DNA of 64,000 bases from Glandiceps talaboti (GCF_964340395.1 NC_135570.1:3878822-3942821); one strand, 5' to 3'; positions 36,713 to 51,492 are shown, numbered from the stretch's first letter. Program-made: numbers and translations. Notes: generated by a model not told the origin, from the sequence alone.

Positions 36713-38498
36713 AGATGTATGTATTGGCTACATTAAAAAACAAGCACGTCACCTTGGTTTATTGAAATGCCACATTTATTTTCTTTAATACCAGGTTGAC
36801 TAGAAGAATTACTACAAATTGAATACAAATGAGAGACAATTACTTACTGGGAAGCAGATTCTTTTATTTCAATAGCTGACAACTTGCCAAGATAGCCTTT
36901 CAATTGATGCTATTAAATCAACTCTGCATTTCTTAAAACAGTTATAGCACTGTCAGGTTATAGAAAATGAACCCTACTAATAATGTTTGGTGCATATTAA
37001 TGCATTTTCACAAACACAGAGTCTTTCCTCAACTAATTTGCATTAATCATCCCCAGTCCAGTCCAAGATGTTTATCCTTGCTTTCAAACCTATTTGGCAA
37101 GTTCGCTGTCATTTTTGCAGTAGAGTTGATCATCTTGTCTTAAATTGGTTGCATATAATAGTGTGAAAGCTAGGTGTTGAATTGCTTGGCAATATATCCT
37201 CGATCTTTGACCAGATGCCAACAAATCTGTCACACAGTGTGGTTAAGAACATACACTATTAATAAATCAGTAAGCATTTAGCGGTTGAAATGACATTAGC
37301 AACAGGAGTGACTGTGAATATCAATAGTTTCCAGCAATCGTACACTCTCTTAAGCAAAGATAAATGACGTCACACCATATTATACACTTCGAAAGAAACT
37401 GAACAAACTCCTTTTAATGTGTAGCATGCCAAGATAATTATATTATGAACCTTAACACTTGTGTAAATCAATACACAGCTTAATAGAGTTTGACAGTTGC
37501 ATATCATAAACCAATTCACTCCTTACTACTAGTACTTCTTTTTTCTGAACCATTTCAAAGTCCCATTATCTGTATTTCTCACAAGTAGGCTAACAAACGT
37601 AGCAGCCCTTATATAGTGATTTCTATGATTGCATAAAAATAAGAGCAATGTTATGTGACTTTCCATCATCTACTTCTGGTTGCTAGGTAACCAAAAACCC
37701 AAAGTAGAAGATGGTCCTCCATTGATGCAGATAGGCTATAGGTGACCACAAGATGCTATTTCAATATCTGGGCTACACATATGTAGATATAAATTAAAGC
37801 CTTTCGTTTACGTTATATCTTCCCAACAATCGTTTCTAATACAGTTATACTGTTGTCTTCGTATGGACAGCATCATTAATATCCATTACAAACTCATGGC
37901 CAGAAGAAATACTGCCAGAAAGAAATTGCAATCAAGTTCTTGTTACACTACAAGACATTCTAATACATGGACCTCACATCCACTCATTAATCAAACAGAC
38001 TTTACAAGATCCAAATTGTCATGTAATCCACAACTTTTAGAAATCTTTCCTTTGATATATATCTTTGATTTCCTTATTTTGATTCAAACCTCCGATGATA
38101 TATATGAAATAATTTCCATGAATTGAGAACAATTAAATAACAGATGTCTTCCTGCTCAATGCAGGTGGCAATACTACCTATAGAGATCACATTATCAAAC
38201 CTAAACAGGATATGTCCCAGTTAGTTCCTATGCTTCAATCATCAATCAATACGGATGTATACTTTCACTCCAACAGCAGCTGTTATATTTGCAAATTCTT
38301 TTTTGTGCATTTTTGATTGTACAACTTGTTTCGCATCGTACATATTATATTCAATGATTTAAATGACAAAATTGTGTTTACACATGGATATCAAGCCAGG
38401 TGGTACACTAGTGTACCATCAATGAACAGTAGATAAATGAATCTGTTAATTCAAAGAATTTAGTGGTTCCACTAAGGGTTTGTAGTATTTTGCAACAA

Positions 38499-38515
38499 TG
38501 TATGTGTGTGTGTGC

Positions 38516-38547
<32 letters not shown>

Positions 38548-38628
38548 ATGTATGTATGTATGTATGTATGTATGTATGTATGTATGCATGCATGTATGTA
38601 TGTATGTATGTATGTATGTATGTATGTA
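38499..38628. repeat. TG then TATG microsatellite
   Basis: (TG)n to about 38530, then (TATG)n with a GCATGCATG interruption to 38628. MYVC and HTYI frames are translations of it. Confidence 0.97.
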
Positions 38629-39298
38629 CATATAAAGGAAAATTTATGGGGGAAAGAAATTGTTGGGACTTTAGATATAATTCTCGATATTACATTATTG
38701 ATGATTGACTTCAAGATCCCTTTAAAGGTTACCGATCTTTTCTTCCTTATGTTCTCCCCACAGCCATTTATGTTACTAATGGATTCCTCACAGTCATTTT
38801 ATTATCATTTTATGTTACATCATCTACTGGGCTGGGTAGCATACTATGTTGTCATTCACACATTACAAGTAGTATAAATTTATTTATTGACTTCATTTGT
38901 TGAGAATAAAATCCCTAAGAAACTACTGTATTTTTGAATAACTGAATGACTTGTGTCTGGGTGTACAGGGAGTTGAGAACATGTCATGGATTGCAATTTG
39001 CACATTATAAATGTCTATAATGACAGCTTTGAATTAAGCAGGTTAAGCTTAGATACAATGAGGAGAATGATGCAGTATAATACTGATACACAGATACCAA
39101 AACACACACATGTGGCTGTATACAAATTACAAGACACTTGAAAGATTTTAAGTAACTGGGAATTGTTCATCATAACTTTAATCACATCCATAATATGCAC
39201 ACAATACAAGCACATAGAGGTAGGCAGACATGCATGTCAATATTACAGAAGTACATATACATGCACATACACAAACATATACATTCATATACATATAC

Positions 39299-39299
39299 T

Positions 39300-39345
<46 letters not shown>

Positions 39346-39420
39346 TAGACAGACAGACTGACAGAAAGACAGACAGATAGATAGACAGGCAGAATGAGAC
39401 AGACAGACTGCAGAGAGGCT

Positions 39421-39464
<44 letters not shown>
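39299..39464. repeat. GACA microsatellite, interrupted
   Basis: Two pure (GACA)n blocks separated by degenerate units with GATA and CTGC changes. Confidence 0.97.
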
Positions 39465-39465
<1 letters not shown>

Positions 39466-41229
39466 TGGAACGTCTTTGATTCTTGCACTGCAGTGTTTTG
39501 TTATAATGTCTTTAGAACACAGATTAAAAGTACACTATATAATCCAAATAGTGTTCTAATCCATACTCTGACTGAATAACACCCGGCCCTAAATTTAGCA
39601 AATGCCTGTCCTCTTGAGTACTTTTAATATGAATTTCCAATCATGAAATTTTTTCTTCAACTGAAAAAAATTGAATTTACAAAACAAGAGGACCTACCAA
39701 CAGCAAGTATGCTGCTACTGCAGGAGTTCACTATGTTGACAAGATGGTTCAAATAAATTGCTATCTCCACACACGCAAGATCAGTACTGCCTGACAGACT
39801 TCAACATACACTGCTAGGCAAATCACAAAAAGGTTGAATTTTCATTTTACAAAAGGGTTGTATTTAATCACTTCTATCATAAATACAACCTGTTACTTCT
39901 TCTGTAGTTCAGCTTTCTGTATCAAAGGTTCTGTTTGAAGTATCGTATGACTGATATATATATTTTTTATTCATTCAAGATTCTTTCTCTAGACAGGGTA
40001 CTTGGCAACTTTACTCTTAATAGTTGAATATTTCATTTTGTACATGACAAAGAAGATAAGGAAATCTCTACTAGTTAATGCAAGTGTCTGGAAAATATTA
40101 CCAACTACATATATATTGGAATGCTCAAATTTACCCCCCAAAATCACCTTCATTTTCTATGAAAATAAGTCTGGAAAATATCACCATAAAAATTTCATAT
40201 ATTTTGGTTGACTTCCTCATATTTACCAAAAAATTATGTTTTTTAAATAAAAATGACAATTTCTATCATATTTAATTTTTTTAAATATGATTTTTTTTCA
40301 ATAAAATTGATATTAAAGATATTGAAAATCATATTTTAATGTATTTTTTACAGCAAAACATGTCGCAACTTTTTTTTCAAGAAAATATGCGAGGCATCAA
40401 TTTGTGTCTCCAATTTGAGTAACGTAGAGGTAAGACATTGATTGCTGTGTAGACACTGAATTTAATCACAAAGTTGACATTTATAAGAAATGTAGTGTTC
40501 AAATGTTACTTTCAATGTCAGTCTCGTCTGTGGTCACTTGACTAGTAGTAGTTCTATTGTAGCATCGATTCTCAAGATCTCTCTTTATCTAGGGGTGGGA
40601 GGATTTGATACCATGGGTAGAATTCAATGCAGGGTTTATACACAAAGTCAAATAAATGCCATGATTTTCCAGGGTTTTTACATAAGTTTTCCAGGAATAT
40701 TCAGATCACCTTTGGTTATTTTCCCAGCGTGTTGCATTGACCAGTGAAATACATTTTATTTGTCAAAATGCCTGTTTTTTTAATACATATTTTTCACCTA
40801 TCTAATTGACTCTTTACAAATAACATTGATCATTCAGTCAATCGATTTTCCTGGATTTCCAGGGGTCAGTCATATTTTTCCTGGAATTTCAAGGAATGCT
40901 TTAAAATTCCATGAGTTTCCAGGAATATATATGAACACTGTCTATGTGAGAATAATATTTATGGTTATTAAATAATATCATGACGTGAGCAGCATTGCTC
41001 AAACCTTATCCCAATAATATCAAATATAAAATTCTCAGTAATAATTTTGTCCCAATTAAGCTTAATGGCTACTAAAATGTACGTGGATTGGAATCATTTG
41101 TTACAGGACACTTCAGAAATTTTTGACAAAAAATATGCCACCGACAATTTTTGCTCTAAAACGGTCTCACGATATTAATGTGAAATAAAATTCAATTTGG
41201 TGTTTCTTGGCAAATTAATGTGATATGAA

Positions 41230-41313
41230 ATCATGAAATATGACTCTCCAGAACCTGAATTTTATGAAAATGTCTTTATTTCCTCGAGTGGCATTCTCCT
41301 TTACATAGGCTCA
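41230..41313 (+). repeat. Dispersed repeat ATGACTCTCCAGAACC, copy 3
   Basis: GAAATATGACTCTCCAGAAC...TTTATGAAAATGTCTTTATTTCC, homologous to 9446 and 29728. Confidence 0.6.
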
Positions 41314-43290
41314 CTATGGAATTTATATCAGAAATTGAACGAATCCACTACCATATTCACTTATGAATAGATATTACAACTAGAAAGGTTATGAAAAATA
41401 AATCAGCAAATTATAATAACCTTTAACTCTGTAATAAAATTTATAGAGGCAGTCATGAAAGATGATAAAATAACATCTGTAACCCCTAATGTATACAATA
41501 CTCCTAAAACTATAAGAGCCTGACCTCCCAAATCCGTTGTGTAAACACGTCTTTCTTTGAAGAACTTCATATATATGCATAATTGAGTCTGTGAATACCA
41601 AGTTGTCTCTCTATTGGAAAGCCCTACAACTGTGTTTAATAACATTTTTTGTGGTCATTAAAGTCTACAGCTAGTCAAATTTGCTTTGAGGGAAAAGAAT
41701 CCAGATTGTATTTTCATGGAGTTATAATTTGATGAAGTAGACATTTTCAGATTTATTTTTGGATATTCATTACATTGCAAATCTTTCATCTATGCATGCA
41801 GACATTCTTGCAATGGCTGGATGAACAATTTTGATCCCCACGCTGATAAAAGGATTTCTACTACTCTAGCTACTGTTTTTTTTATTCATTAGGAACTTAT
41901 CAACATCATTTTTCACCCATCAAAAATCATTTTGACATTTTTACTGGATTTCAGACATTTTCATCCATGTGTGTCAAATTGAGAAACTGCGCAATGCGTC
42001 TGGGAAAGATTAACTGCTTGTTTACAGAGCAAAAGTTGTCGTAATTTAATAACAATTTAATCAAACAACGTTCTCAATCAAAATTCCGATGAAATGAAAC
42101 TCTTCCTACTATCATTTCAGACAGCGCAATTTGGCCGGATTAACATCAAAAGTTACACTGTAAGCTATTTTGTGTTGTTAAGTCCTATTAGGCTTCAGTG
42201 CTCACTGTGAAAGTGTACATGGCATGAATGCTGACTATCTTTAAGTTAGTATTACAAGAAAGTAAGATGGGTGAGACAAGGATAATCTTTTTGTTAAGGT
42301 TTTGAAAACTACTAAATGGCAAAGAGGAGGGCGGTAATCTGGGATCACATTTCATTTCATGATACCATGGTTACAAGGAGAAGTTGGCCTCAAAGCTTAG
42401 GGGAAGGGAGAAGGAGGAATGGGGGTGGGGGGGATTTGGTAAAATTTGAAGATTTCTTAGTCCTATTATAGGTGGAAAACCTTGTAAAAAATCAGTCTCA
42501 GTAGATTTGATCTGCTTAGTAGTAATACTGCAACATATATATAACACCTATTATCCTGTGTACACATATGATTAGTAATTTTAATATTGACATTATGTAT
42601 CAGTGCTTGAGAAAATTAACAAACCCCCTAGTTTTCTCATTCAAGTTCCTGTGATATTTCATCACCTACTTAAGGGGTCATCCTGTCATCATCAATATCA
42701 ATTAAAAACTCATTTTGTATCCATAATGGTTAATGCCACTTGATTAGGCAAAGTAGAAAATAATTGCTTGGAAAAACAGCCAATGAACTGGTACATTAAA
42801 CTAACATACAAGACATATCTGACATCATTAAACTACTCCAACGCCTGCCTGAGGCACTTTCCTGCAAACATAATCTAGATCTCTCAACATTAAAAGGTTA
42901 AAAGTCTTTCAAATAAGGGAATAGTGTGCAAACAAAAGGATAAACTATTTATATACATTTTAGTCAAAAGTGACACTATTAGTGAAACTTAATCTGTACA
43001 GTGAATTTCAAATTTCAAACAAAATGTCACTTTCTTACTATTTTTGAAAGAATTTTGTTTTACATGCATATAGTCACTCTATCTGGTTACATTTAGTGTG
43101 ATGTCCAAATACTTGAACTCTTTCATAACTTTGATGTTATTCAATTCTACTACATTGTACATTGAGAACAGACGTTGACTTCTGCCAGAGTATACTTAAT
43201 ATCCACAATAGTACTGCAGTATAGGATATTAGCATGTAGATTTAGTTCTAACTTTATTTGCCATTGATATGAATCAAATTGGTGATATAA

Positions 43291-43365
43291 ACCCATAACA
43301 CCAAAGTAAAGCATTTTCTGTATGTACCACAAACGTTTATAGCATCCATATCAAGTGTAACACTT
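43291..43365 (-). mobile_element. Single arm of the 52.5 kb foldback family
   Basis: ATAACACCAAAGTAAAGCAT, TTCTGTATGTACCACAAACG and TTATAGCATCCATATCAAGT match one arm of the foldback at 52518-52733. The other arm is missing and the 43.4 kb minisatellite begins within a few bases of where the similarity stops. Confidence 0.7.
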
Positions 43366-43372
43366 TTCGTTT

Positions 43373-43753
43373 GCACACACATCTAACTATGACAGGGGTG
43401 AGGATTTAAATACACACACATCTAACTATGACAGGGGTGAGGACTTAGATACACACACATCTAACTATGACAGGGGTGAGGACTTAGATACACACACATC
43501 TAACTATGACAAAGGTGAGGACTTAGATACACACACATCTAACTATGACAGGGGTGAGGACTTAGATACACACACATCTATGACAGGGGTGAGGACTTAG
43601 ATACACACACATCTAACTATGACAGGGATGAGGACTTAGATACACACACATCTAACTATGACAGGGGTGAGGACTTTGATACACACACATCTAACTATGA
43701 CAGGGATGAGGACTTAGATACACACACATCTAACTATGACAGGAGTGAGGACT
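43373..43753 (+). repeat. Minisatellite, 39 bp unit, ten copies
   Basis: Units contain ACACACATCTAACTATGACA then GGGGTGAGGACTTAGAT. Copies differ by one to three bases; the sixth has lost four bases (AACT). High identity implies recent expansion. Confidence 0.96.
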
Positions 43754-46458
43754 TTTCCTTTCACGATGTCACGTAGTGTCAGAGAAACAAACATTCCAAC
43801 TCATGTTCATAACTCTCTAGTGTCAGTAATTCTATTCCCAATATTTCCTTGAATGAACACGGAATACAAACTGCAATTTAATGGAATATCTTTTCAATAT
43901 TTTGTTTCCTTGGAGAACATATGAACAGTCAATTTGCTGCTAAGTCAATTTGGATAATTTGTTTTCTATGTTACTAAAATGATCGACACCACCTGCTTGT
44001 AATGGGCTTGGGAATAGTCAATACCATAGCAGATGACTGTATGGTTGCCGTCACTAAAAGGTTTTGATTTTGATATGTTTATTACTGCTAGGTCTGTGGT
44101 ATAATGGTCGTTATTCCTACACTATAGATGGATAAAAAATCTCATATATTTGTTACACACATAGACAGTTTATAAATTTGAACAGTAATATATAATATAT
44201 CAGTACCCAGTACCGCTTCCAAGGAACATGCATTGACCTTGTGCAATAATTTTACATATCACACCCTGTGATGTAGGTAAATTCTGCAACTGTCATATTC
44301 TAGATCAAGAAATAAGTCAAGAATCAGTCAAAATTTCTGCTAGAATAAAGTTTACTGCAATATCTACCGAATATATTAATATATAAAGAATAGTTAATAC
44401 CATGGGTTATCTGGAATCATTATCTTTATCTATGCTATCTCACTAAATTTCAAAATATCTAAATTTCAAATATTAGTGCCATTACAAAACTCATATTTAT
44501 TTTGATTTTTGTCCTGAAAAAATGCATAAAATATCTGATACAACTACATGTACAATTCTTCCTATGAAACAAAAATACTGTACAACAAATCCGGATCATA
44601 TAATGTTTCTTTAATGGTCTTTTTTTCAAGTAAAAAGCATGGTGCTATATGTTAGGGATATGTTGGTTGTGAAACAAAATAATTAAATAAAATGGTTTGC
44701 AACAAATTATTACACAATGATGAATTAGACTAACAGGCTTGCCTAAAGGGCTGCAATTTTAGATACATTTGATGTCATTCTGGTAAATGAAAAAAGTATT
44801 CTTCAATTTCTGACTTTGGTGGATAAAATCATTTATTTTTTAAATCTACAGAGAGATACCCCAACAGAATCTAGTGAAGGTAATGCCAAAAAAAGTAATG
44901 GGTACAATATACTTCTGTGAGCTTTTCTTGAAATCCATATTTTAATATTTTCACTTCTAAGCCAACTTAAGTCAATAAATATCAATCATACAATTGGTCA
45001 AATTACAAAAACATTGTATAATTTTTTAACTAATATTTTCGCAGACAAAATGGCGCCATTTTGGGTAATGTACTTGAGGAGTGTCAAGAGTTGTGCTAAA
45101 TGAAGACGAAATCTTCAAAATGCTTTGAGCAGTATGATTCAAAGAGACATTATGTTGTGAATAATTAATGTTGTGATGTCAGATTCTAAACATCGATAAG
45201 TTTCTAACAAACTGGTGTTCTACACGCAACATGCTTTTGAAAAACATCATTCGTAGTCATTTACTGCTTGCCGAAAATAACTAGATTGAACACTACACAA
45301 ACATTGAATGTACGATGTACGAATTTTAAAATTGTTGAAAAAAGGCAGCGTTTTATACAAGAAAAAATGACTTCCGTCTTTAGGGAAATCTGCTGGTGAA
45401 CGTTGGAAAGATTACAGTCTCATATCAGAATTAGGTTAAAAGAAGCCTTTAGGTCATGTTAGATGAACAGTTTCTGTTCAAGGTTTGTTGGCATTTTAAC
45501 CCTTTCATGACTAGAGACGAGTTTTAAATAATATGGGGACCCAATTTATATGAATATTTTCATAATTACAATAACATTACTTTACTAGGAAGTAACATTT
45601 CTTTAATTCCAGTCTAAAATGAAGTTGATATATGCCAAAAACTTACATAAAACAAGATTTTGTCCAAACAATTTTGGCGGGAATGTTTTCAGTATTGAAG
45701 GTGGTTAAGATAAACCTGAAAATAAGACTCATCTGGATTATGTTCTGACCTTTTTACTGTGGTGGACAAAAATATAGTCACAGTGTATATTAACTACTAC
45801 ATACTAGGGATGTAGTTAATTTTAAAAGTAGTTGGTAAAATGTGAAAGTGTGTAGTAATATCTAGGTAAGAGACTCATTAATGTACCAAATGATAGAAAT
45901 ATAATGGCTAAAATAAAGAATCTGAAACAAATTCTTGAAAAAGCAGCTGACAAAAAATTGCAGAGAAGTCAATGTTTTTGTTGGCTACTAGCGCTTACCT
46001 TCATGCCCATCCCTATATACATAAACTTCATATATTAACAATTCCAGTTAAAATATCTTGTGAATTCCAAAATTTCATTGTCATAAAATATTTGTATTCT
46101 AAAATAAATATAGCACTTTGTTGTTACTTTTTCCTGTATGTAACAAAAACTTAAGCAAATTTCAGGAATTATGCAATTCAACATTTGATTATAGTTGTAT
46201 AATTTTGACTGTTCAATAGAGTTTGAACTGTATTGTTACGTTTGCTGCTACTGCGCACAACAAAACTTAAAACCTATGTTATGAAAACAAGTTGTAAACG
46301 TCAGACGTGGTTTCGAATGAAAGTATGCATGAAAATCTGGCCAGTCTTTTACATGCGTGTTTGTACGTACTGATTGCAAAGGTATACAGATAAGTACATA
46401 TTGCATCTTTTGGATCTAGCATCAAATCATCTTTTCATGGTTGTTGGTATTTGCATAT

Positions 46459-46605
46459 TGTAAACCTGGAAATTTTCGCTAAAGACTTATTTTTGCTTAT
46501 TTTGTAGGAAAATAAACACACAAGTATAGTTACAAAAATGCCTTCTTGGAGACGAACACAGTGTACCAGTCTGGTAATTAGTGAAAATTAGTGTGAATAA
46601 ATCTG
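46459..46605 (+). mobile_element. TA-flanked MITE of the CTGTAAACC family, copy 3 (right end lost)
   Basis: Begins TATTGTAAACCTGG then AAATTTTCGCTAAAGACTTA, later TGTACCAGTCTGGTAATTAG. The right terminal repeat cannot be found, so this copy is truncated or eroded. Confidence 0.65.
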
Positions 46606-46894
46606 TATAATCTAATAACCTAGAAAGAATGGAACAAAATCAAATATCAAGAGTCAAGATATCGAAAGTTGATGGTTGAATGATGAACCATGACAGCAAA
46701 ACTAGAACACAGCACTGCACTGTGTCATTGTCTGCAGAGCTAAAAATAGTGAGATAACAACTTCATTATTTATTCAAGATATATATAAGGATTTTAACCT
46801 ACTCAGTATCAGTCAGACATGATACGACGTACTCTTTTTCTTTACCTTTTTTCTTCACAAATGGGTAAATGTCATCATGTAAAGAGCCAATTTT

Positions 46895-47310
46895 GGCATG
46901 AATTTAATATATTAAGCAACATATATTTCTTTGGTTCATGTGTAAAATAAAGTTGCAGAATTCAAAAAAGTTATGGAAAAACAGAAATTTCATTCAAAGA
47001 ATTTTAGAGGGAAAGTCACCAAATTCTAACATCAATTCATCAACCAGTGTAATTTTTATGACTGCAGTCTAAAATAACATTGTGGAATTCAAAAAAGTAA
47101 TAGAAACACAAAAAGTTTATGCAAATTTATATATTTTTGAAATTTGAAATTTTAGTGGAAAAGTAACACAATTCTAACATCAATTCATATAAGAGTATAA
47201 TTTGTATGATTCCTGCCTAAAATGATGTTGAGATGTGCTAAAATATCACACAAAAACAAGAATTTATGTTTCAATAATTTTTTGGTGGGAAACGAGAAAT
47301 CACAATGTAC
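46895..47310 (+). repeat. Minisatellite of about 130 bp, three degenerate copies
   Basis: Each unit has TAAAATAAAGTTGCAGAATT-like, AATTTTAGAGGGAAAGT-like and TTCTAACATCAATTCAT words. A fourth unit stands alone at about 45560-45690 and a weak one at about 3290-3380, so the unit is also dispersed. Confidence 0.7.
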
Positions 47311-48201
47311 AATGACAGCATGGAATCATTTGATTGATAATCATTGATAAACTTTGACATATTACACACATGAACAATATCTAACTTGTACCAAATATTT
47401 AATCATTCAAACCTGCGGCAGATGTAAAAAATAAATTTCATATTCACTATGATTTTTATTTCCTGTGACACATCAAGAAATAAAGTTTTTCTGACAACTA
47501 CTTTTTGTTGTAATTTCCTGAAACTGACAATGGAAAATTTACCTCACAAGCCATTTCTTATGGAATAGATTACTAGTATCTGTTCGGGTTTAAAATACTG
47601 CACTTTCTGTATGTCTGAATACTTGTGGTGGACAACTTTTGTTTATGTGACACATACTGAGCAGATTTTTAGTAATTTGTACATGAACGTATCGTCCAAA
47701 TTAATAGAACAGTATAGCCTGCTCATTGTATTGGATGACTGATCCGATAACTCTTGTCTTATTCAGCTTGTGATACTATCCACATCAAATTGTTCTGGTT
47801 TGAAAATACAAATGCAGTACGCCACATCCTCAAAAGTTGTTACCAACATATCCATCTGTTCAAATTATGTAATTATATGTAAATTACATGTAAATCACAC
47901 TTTAATTAACGTTCACTTTGCGTATGTCAAGTTTATGCATGTTCATTTACATAATGACTTCATTTGAATAATCATAGTCTGATGACGCATGTAATCATTG
48001 CGACTAAGCTTATTGGTCAAATGGTTTTCGAACTGTAATAATGACATGCTAGAAAAAGTAGGACAAGCGTGTGGATATGAGAGATAACGGAGTAACACAA
48101 TAGTGTCTGTAAACATGTAATTGTAGGTGATTCACGGCATGGTTACTGTAAAAGTCTCACTTATAAAGTCAGTATACCAATTTGTTTTACAGGATCTTAT
48201 A

Positions 48202-48368
48202 CAGTGTGCCTTCTAAGCCAATTGACGCGCCACTGATGCACACAACTTCTAGTGGCGCACCAAAATTTGGTGTTCCATCTCGTACTATGTGGTGACTCAC
48301 AAGAAATCACAGTTTTTCTCATTTTGACTCACAACAACAACATTTGGTTATCGTTAGAGGGCACACTG
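48202..48368. mobile_element. 167 bp hAT-type MITE with perfect 8 bp target duplication
   Basis: The termini are CAGTGTGCCTTCTAAGCC and, inward from the right, CAGTGTGCCCTCTAACG. Exact 8 bp direct repeats ATCTTATA flank it (48194-48201, 48369-48376). CAG-type ends plus an 8 bp duplication are the hallmarks of hAT insertions. No coding capacity. Confidence 0.92.
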
Positions 48369-49252
48369 ATCTTATATCATCAATATTATTACATATGTAC
48401 CACCGATTACTTTCATTGGTACACACACATATGTGTGGTATTTTCACTCCAGTGCAATATCAAAACTTTATTGCATAGATGTATGTAAATTACATGCAAA
48501 TGAGGACGTGATCATTGCTACAATGCTGTATGATTTTTACTTGGGGTATTTGCACTCATGCTTGCAGTGTGTTTTCTGTTGCACTTTCACTCACTCTGCT
48601 CATAAAAGTATTGCCGCAGAAAACGCTGCAAGCACTTATGCAAACACCTTGAGTATGCCACACTTGCACTCATGTGTCATGGGGTTCTGTCATATTATTG
48701 TCCACAATATGCTCCCGGACTATAAGCTGTATAGTATGATTCAACTCATATTACTGTTACAATAGCCCCGTTCCCTCTCCTATCAAATCAAAATGATACA
48801 TACTGAATCAATTCAGTTCATTTGGTTTCACTTTTGCGTTAACTTATGTTTTGAATCAAGTTTGAAACCACCTAAGGGAGGTGGCTTTGAAAAGATAAAC
48901 TAAATTGCTTCAAAATCAGTTTTAGTGAAGGTGTGGACAGGTGAACCAACTTTGATTCAACAGGGAACTTGCAATCCAGACTGAGCATGCTCAGACGCAA
49001 AGGACTATGGATGAAATAAACCTCCCACATTGGTCAGGGTAAATATGAATTGATCATTCGTGGTTATAAACAATTTAACAACATTGTTTACAATACTAAT
49101 TGATAAGTATTTATTATCACATTTCCCATGATGCAACATTCAACATGGCAGGTTTGCAAGTTCCCTATTTCGAAGGGATTCAAAATTCCACACTGGGACA
49201 GAGCTATAGATATTGTTTTGATAAAGTTTGGGAACTCTAGTAAAAGATGGGA

Positions 49253-49392
49253 AAATTCTGGAATAGCTTGTATAAATTCCTGCATCTAGTACCAGGATTA
49301 TGGTAGGGAACCCTTGCACCACAAATTCTGGAATAACTTGTATAAATTCCTGCATCTAGTACCAGGATTATGGTAGGGAACCCTTGCACCAC
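49253..49392 (+). repeat. 70 bp tandem duplication
   Basis: Two copies (49253-49322 and 49323-49392) of a unit with AAATTCTGGAATA.CTTGTA and CATCTAGTACCAGGATTATG differ at one position (AGCTTG/AACTTG), so the duplication is recent. Confidence 0.95.
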
Positions 49393-51492
49393 AACTTTTA
49401 AAACGTGATTAGATTTTACATACTTTACTAGCATTAAAAATGCTGCCAGAGCAACAGAAGTATTTCTTTAAAGCTGGTAATGATAAAACGTCTGCAGTCA
49501 AAAAAACTTTTTTTTTAAAGGAAATTTTGTATATGTTATAGTCAACTAAGAAATGCACACCTTTGTGTCTTTGATAAAAACCTCATAAGGTGTTCCTGTA
49601 ACCTTAATTAAACATCTGAAACTACATGTTATCACTATCATTGATTGCTAGTTTTATTACAATGTAACGTTCACAGCAATGTCTTCAGCCCATGAACTAA
49701 TACAGTACAACAAATGACCCTTCTATTCAATGTGTTGCTTCCCATTTCTCACGAACACAGCAGCCACAAATAGCAGCAATTTTCTTGCTACATTATCCAG
49801 GATTTTTAATCAAAACACATGATTGCTCAACAGCAACACACCCTGCTGGTAATTACAGCATGACAAAATGAACGCTTGACGTTACCATTTCATGTTTAAT
49901 CAAATTGCGGAAGATGCGAAAAAAAATTTCAATATTTATTGAAATCACTCCATGTAGGTTTTCTCTTTTGCAACTCGGCATAATGTTACTTATTAGGGGA
50001 AGACTGAAATGAAGGTTGTCATGGAGATGGGAAATTACAGCATTTCCGTTCATGAGATGAAAATTTGGGTTTACTAAATTCTTGTGTGAACTACTGAACT
50101 CTAATGTGAAGTGGTCTGATAACTGATTCTGGTTGCCATGGTACCTAGGATGTAAGAGCTGTTGCTTTTCTTCGATATTTCTTCAAGTACACTGACTTAA
50201 GGTTAACTTTAACACTCATAATTTGGCTACACAATTAGAACTAAAGATCGAGATAAAAAACACTCCTGTGGTTTTCTTTTATCAGTGAGCAACACGTAAA
50301 TGCAATAGGAGATTGTTCAGTATTGGCTGATGTTACGCTTGACAACACTGTTGTGTACTTTTGTTGCCAGATACTTATATCCTTGCTCCTTCCTTACCAA
50401 AACTTTGTATTCTACTTATCATAAAGATATTGAATTAAAACATCAAGCGTTTAATAATTAAAAGTATCTGAAAACAAACCTGATTTCACTGCCATATAGT
50501 TTCATTGACATTTACTCATAAGCAGTCATTGGTTGGAAAAATTCATGATGATATAAACCGCATATCGCGCCAAAAACTGCTTAGCATGATATGAAATGTG
50601 ATCTACGTTTGTCGGTTTCGTAAACCGATTTTCACCGACAGAGCTTATGTTTGCAATGAAGCATAGAAACTGAGTGAGCATTCCATCGTATTAGTCTTCG
50701 AAGTCAAATTGCAAACTCACTGGAGAGTGTACACCCTTCAGTGATATTTATGTACATTTTACATCCATGGAGTGTGAAAGGCCTTATTAGCATAGATGGA
50801 TGCTTTCTACTGACTCATCACGGATGTCAGTTGAGTCGCATCACTTCAGACGAGATGGAACTAAGCCTTTCAAGAATTCCTCAAGAAATTACTATGCAGA
50901 TCTGCTGTAATACAGACATCTATTCAAATATAGCTCTGCCCGCAGGTTACAATCATCTTTTTCTGTGGCCAATATTTGATAGTAAATATTAAATCCCTAA
51001 TGTTGTAAGACATCATGCTATTAGTATTCCAAAATCATATCTCAACCACTCTGGATAATATTCTGAATCTAACATGGCCGACCTTTTCTTATTCTAGGTT
51101 TCATTTTAACTAGTACTGATGCCATTTCAAAAAATATTTTTTGTACCCTTCTGTGATGTTATCATCATATTATCATATTTTACACTGACTTTATCAAATA
51201 TTGGACCTTGGTTTCAGACAGCACTACTTAAACAGAAAACGAATTTTAAATTAGTTTGGGGAAAAATGTTTGAATTAGAGATAATATGATTGCAGTATAT
51301 TCTGAAAAGTTGATGAATTGTTCAAAATTGCCTTAATTTGGTTTTTGGAATGAAGGTCACTAGAAAGTAGTTGTGTGAATTAATTCCAATTCCAACAAAT
51401 TTGGTACATTTCCTATGGGAGAATTCTTAAGTAATACATTTATTCAATGTACTTTGAAGCCAGGAGCATTGGTGCAGCTGATGTTCACAGTA

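Noticed and set aside
38727-38760. Possible donor TCG|GTAACC for the missing upstream PKG exon
   Set aside because: In the phase needed to join the exon at 23526 the preceding frame has a stop five codons before the junction.
43373-43753. Regular 39 bp repeats looking like a CRISPR array
   Set aside because: Units are contiguous with no unique spacers, and the DNA is eukaryotic; it is a minisatellite.
44088-44120. TCTGTGGTATAATGGTCG, similar to a tRNA A-box region
   Set aside because: No B box or acceptor-stem partner follows within tRNA length.
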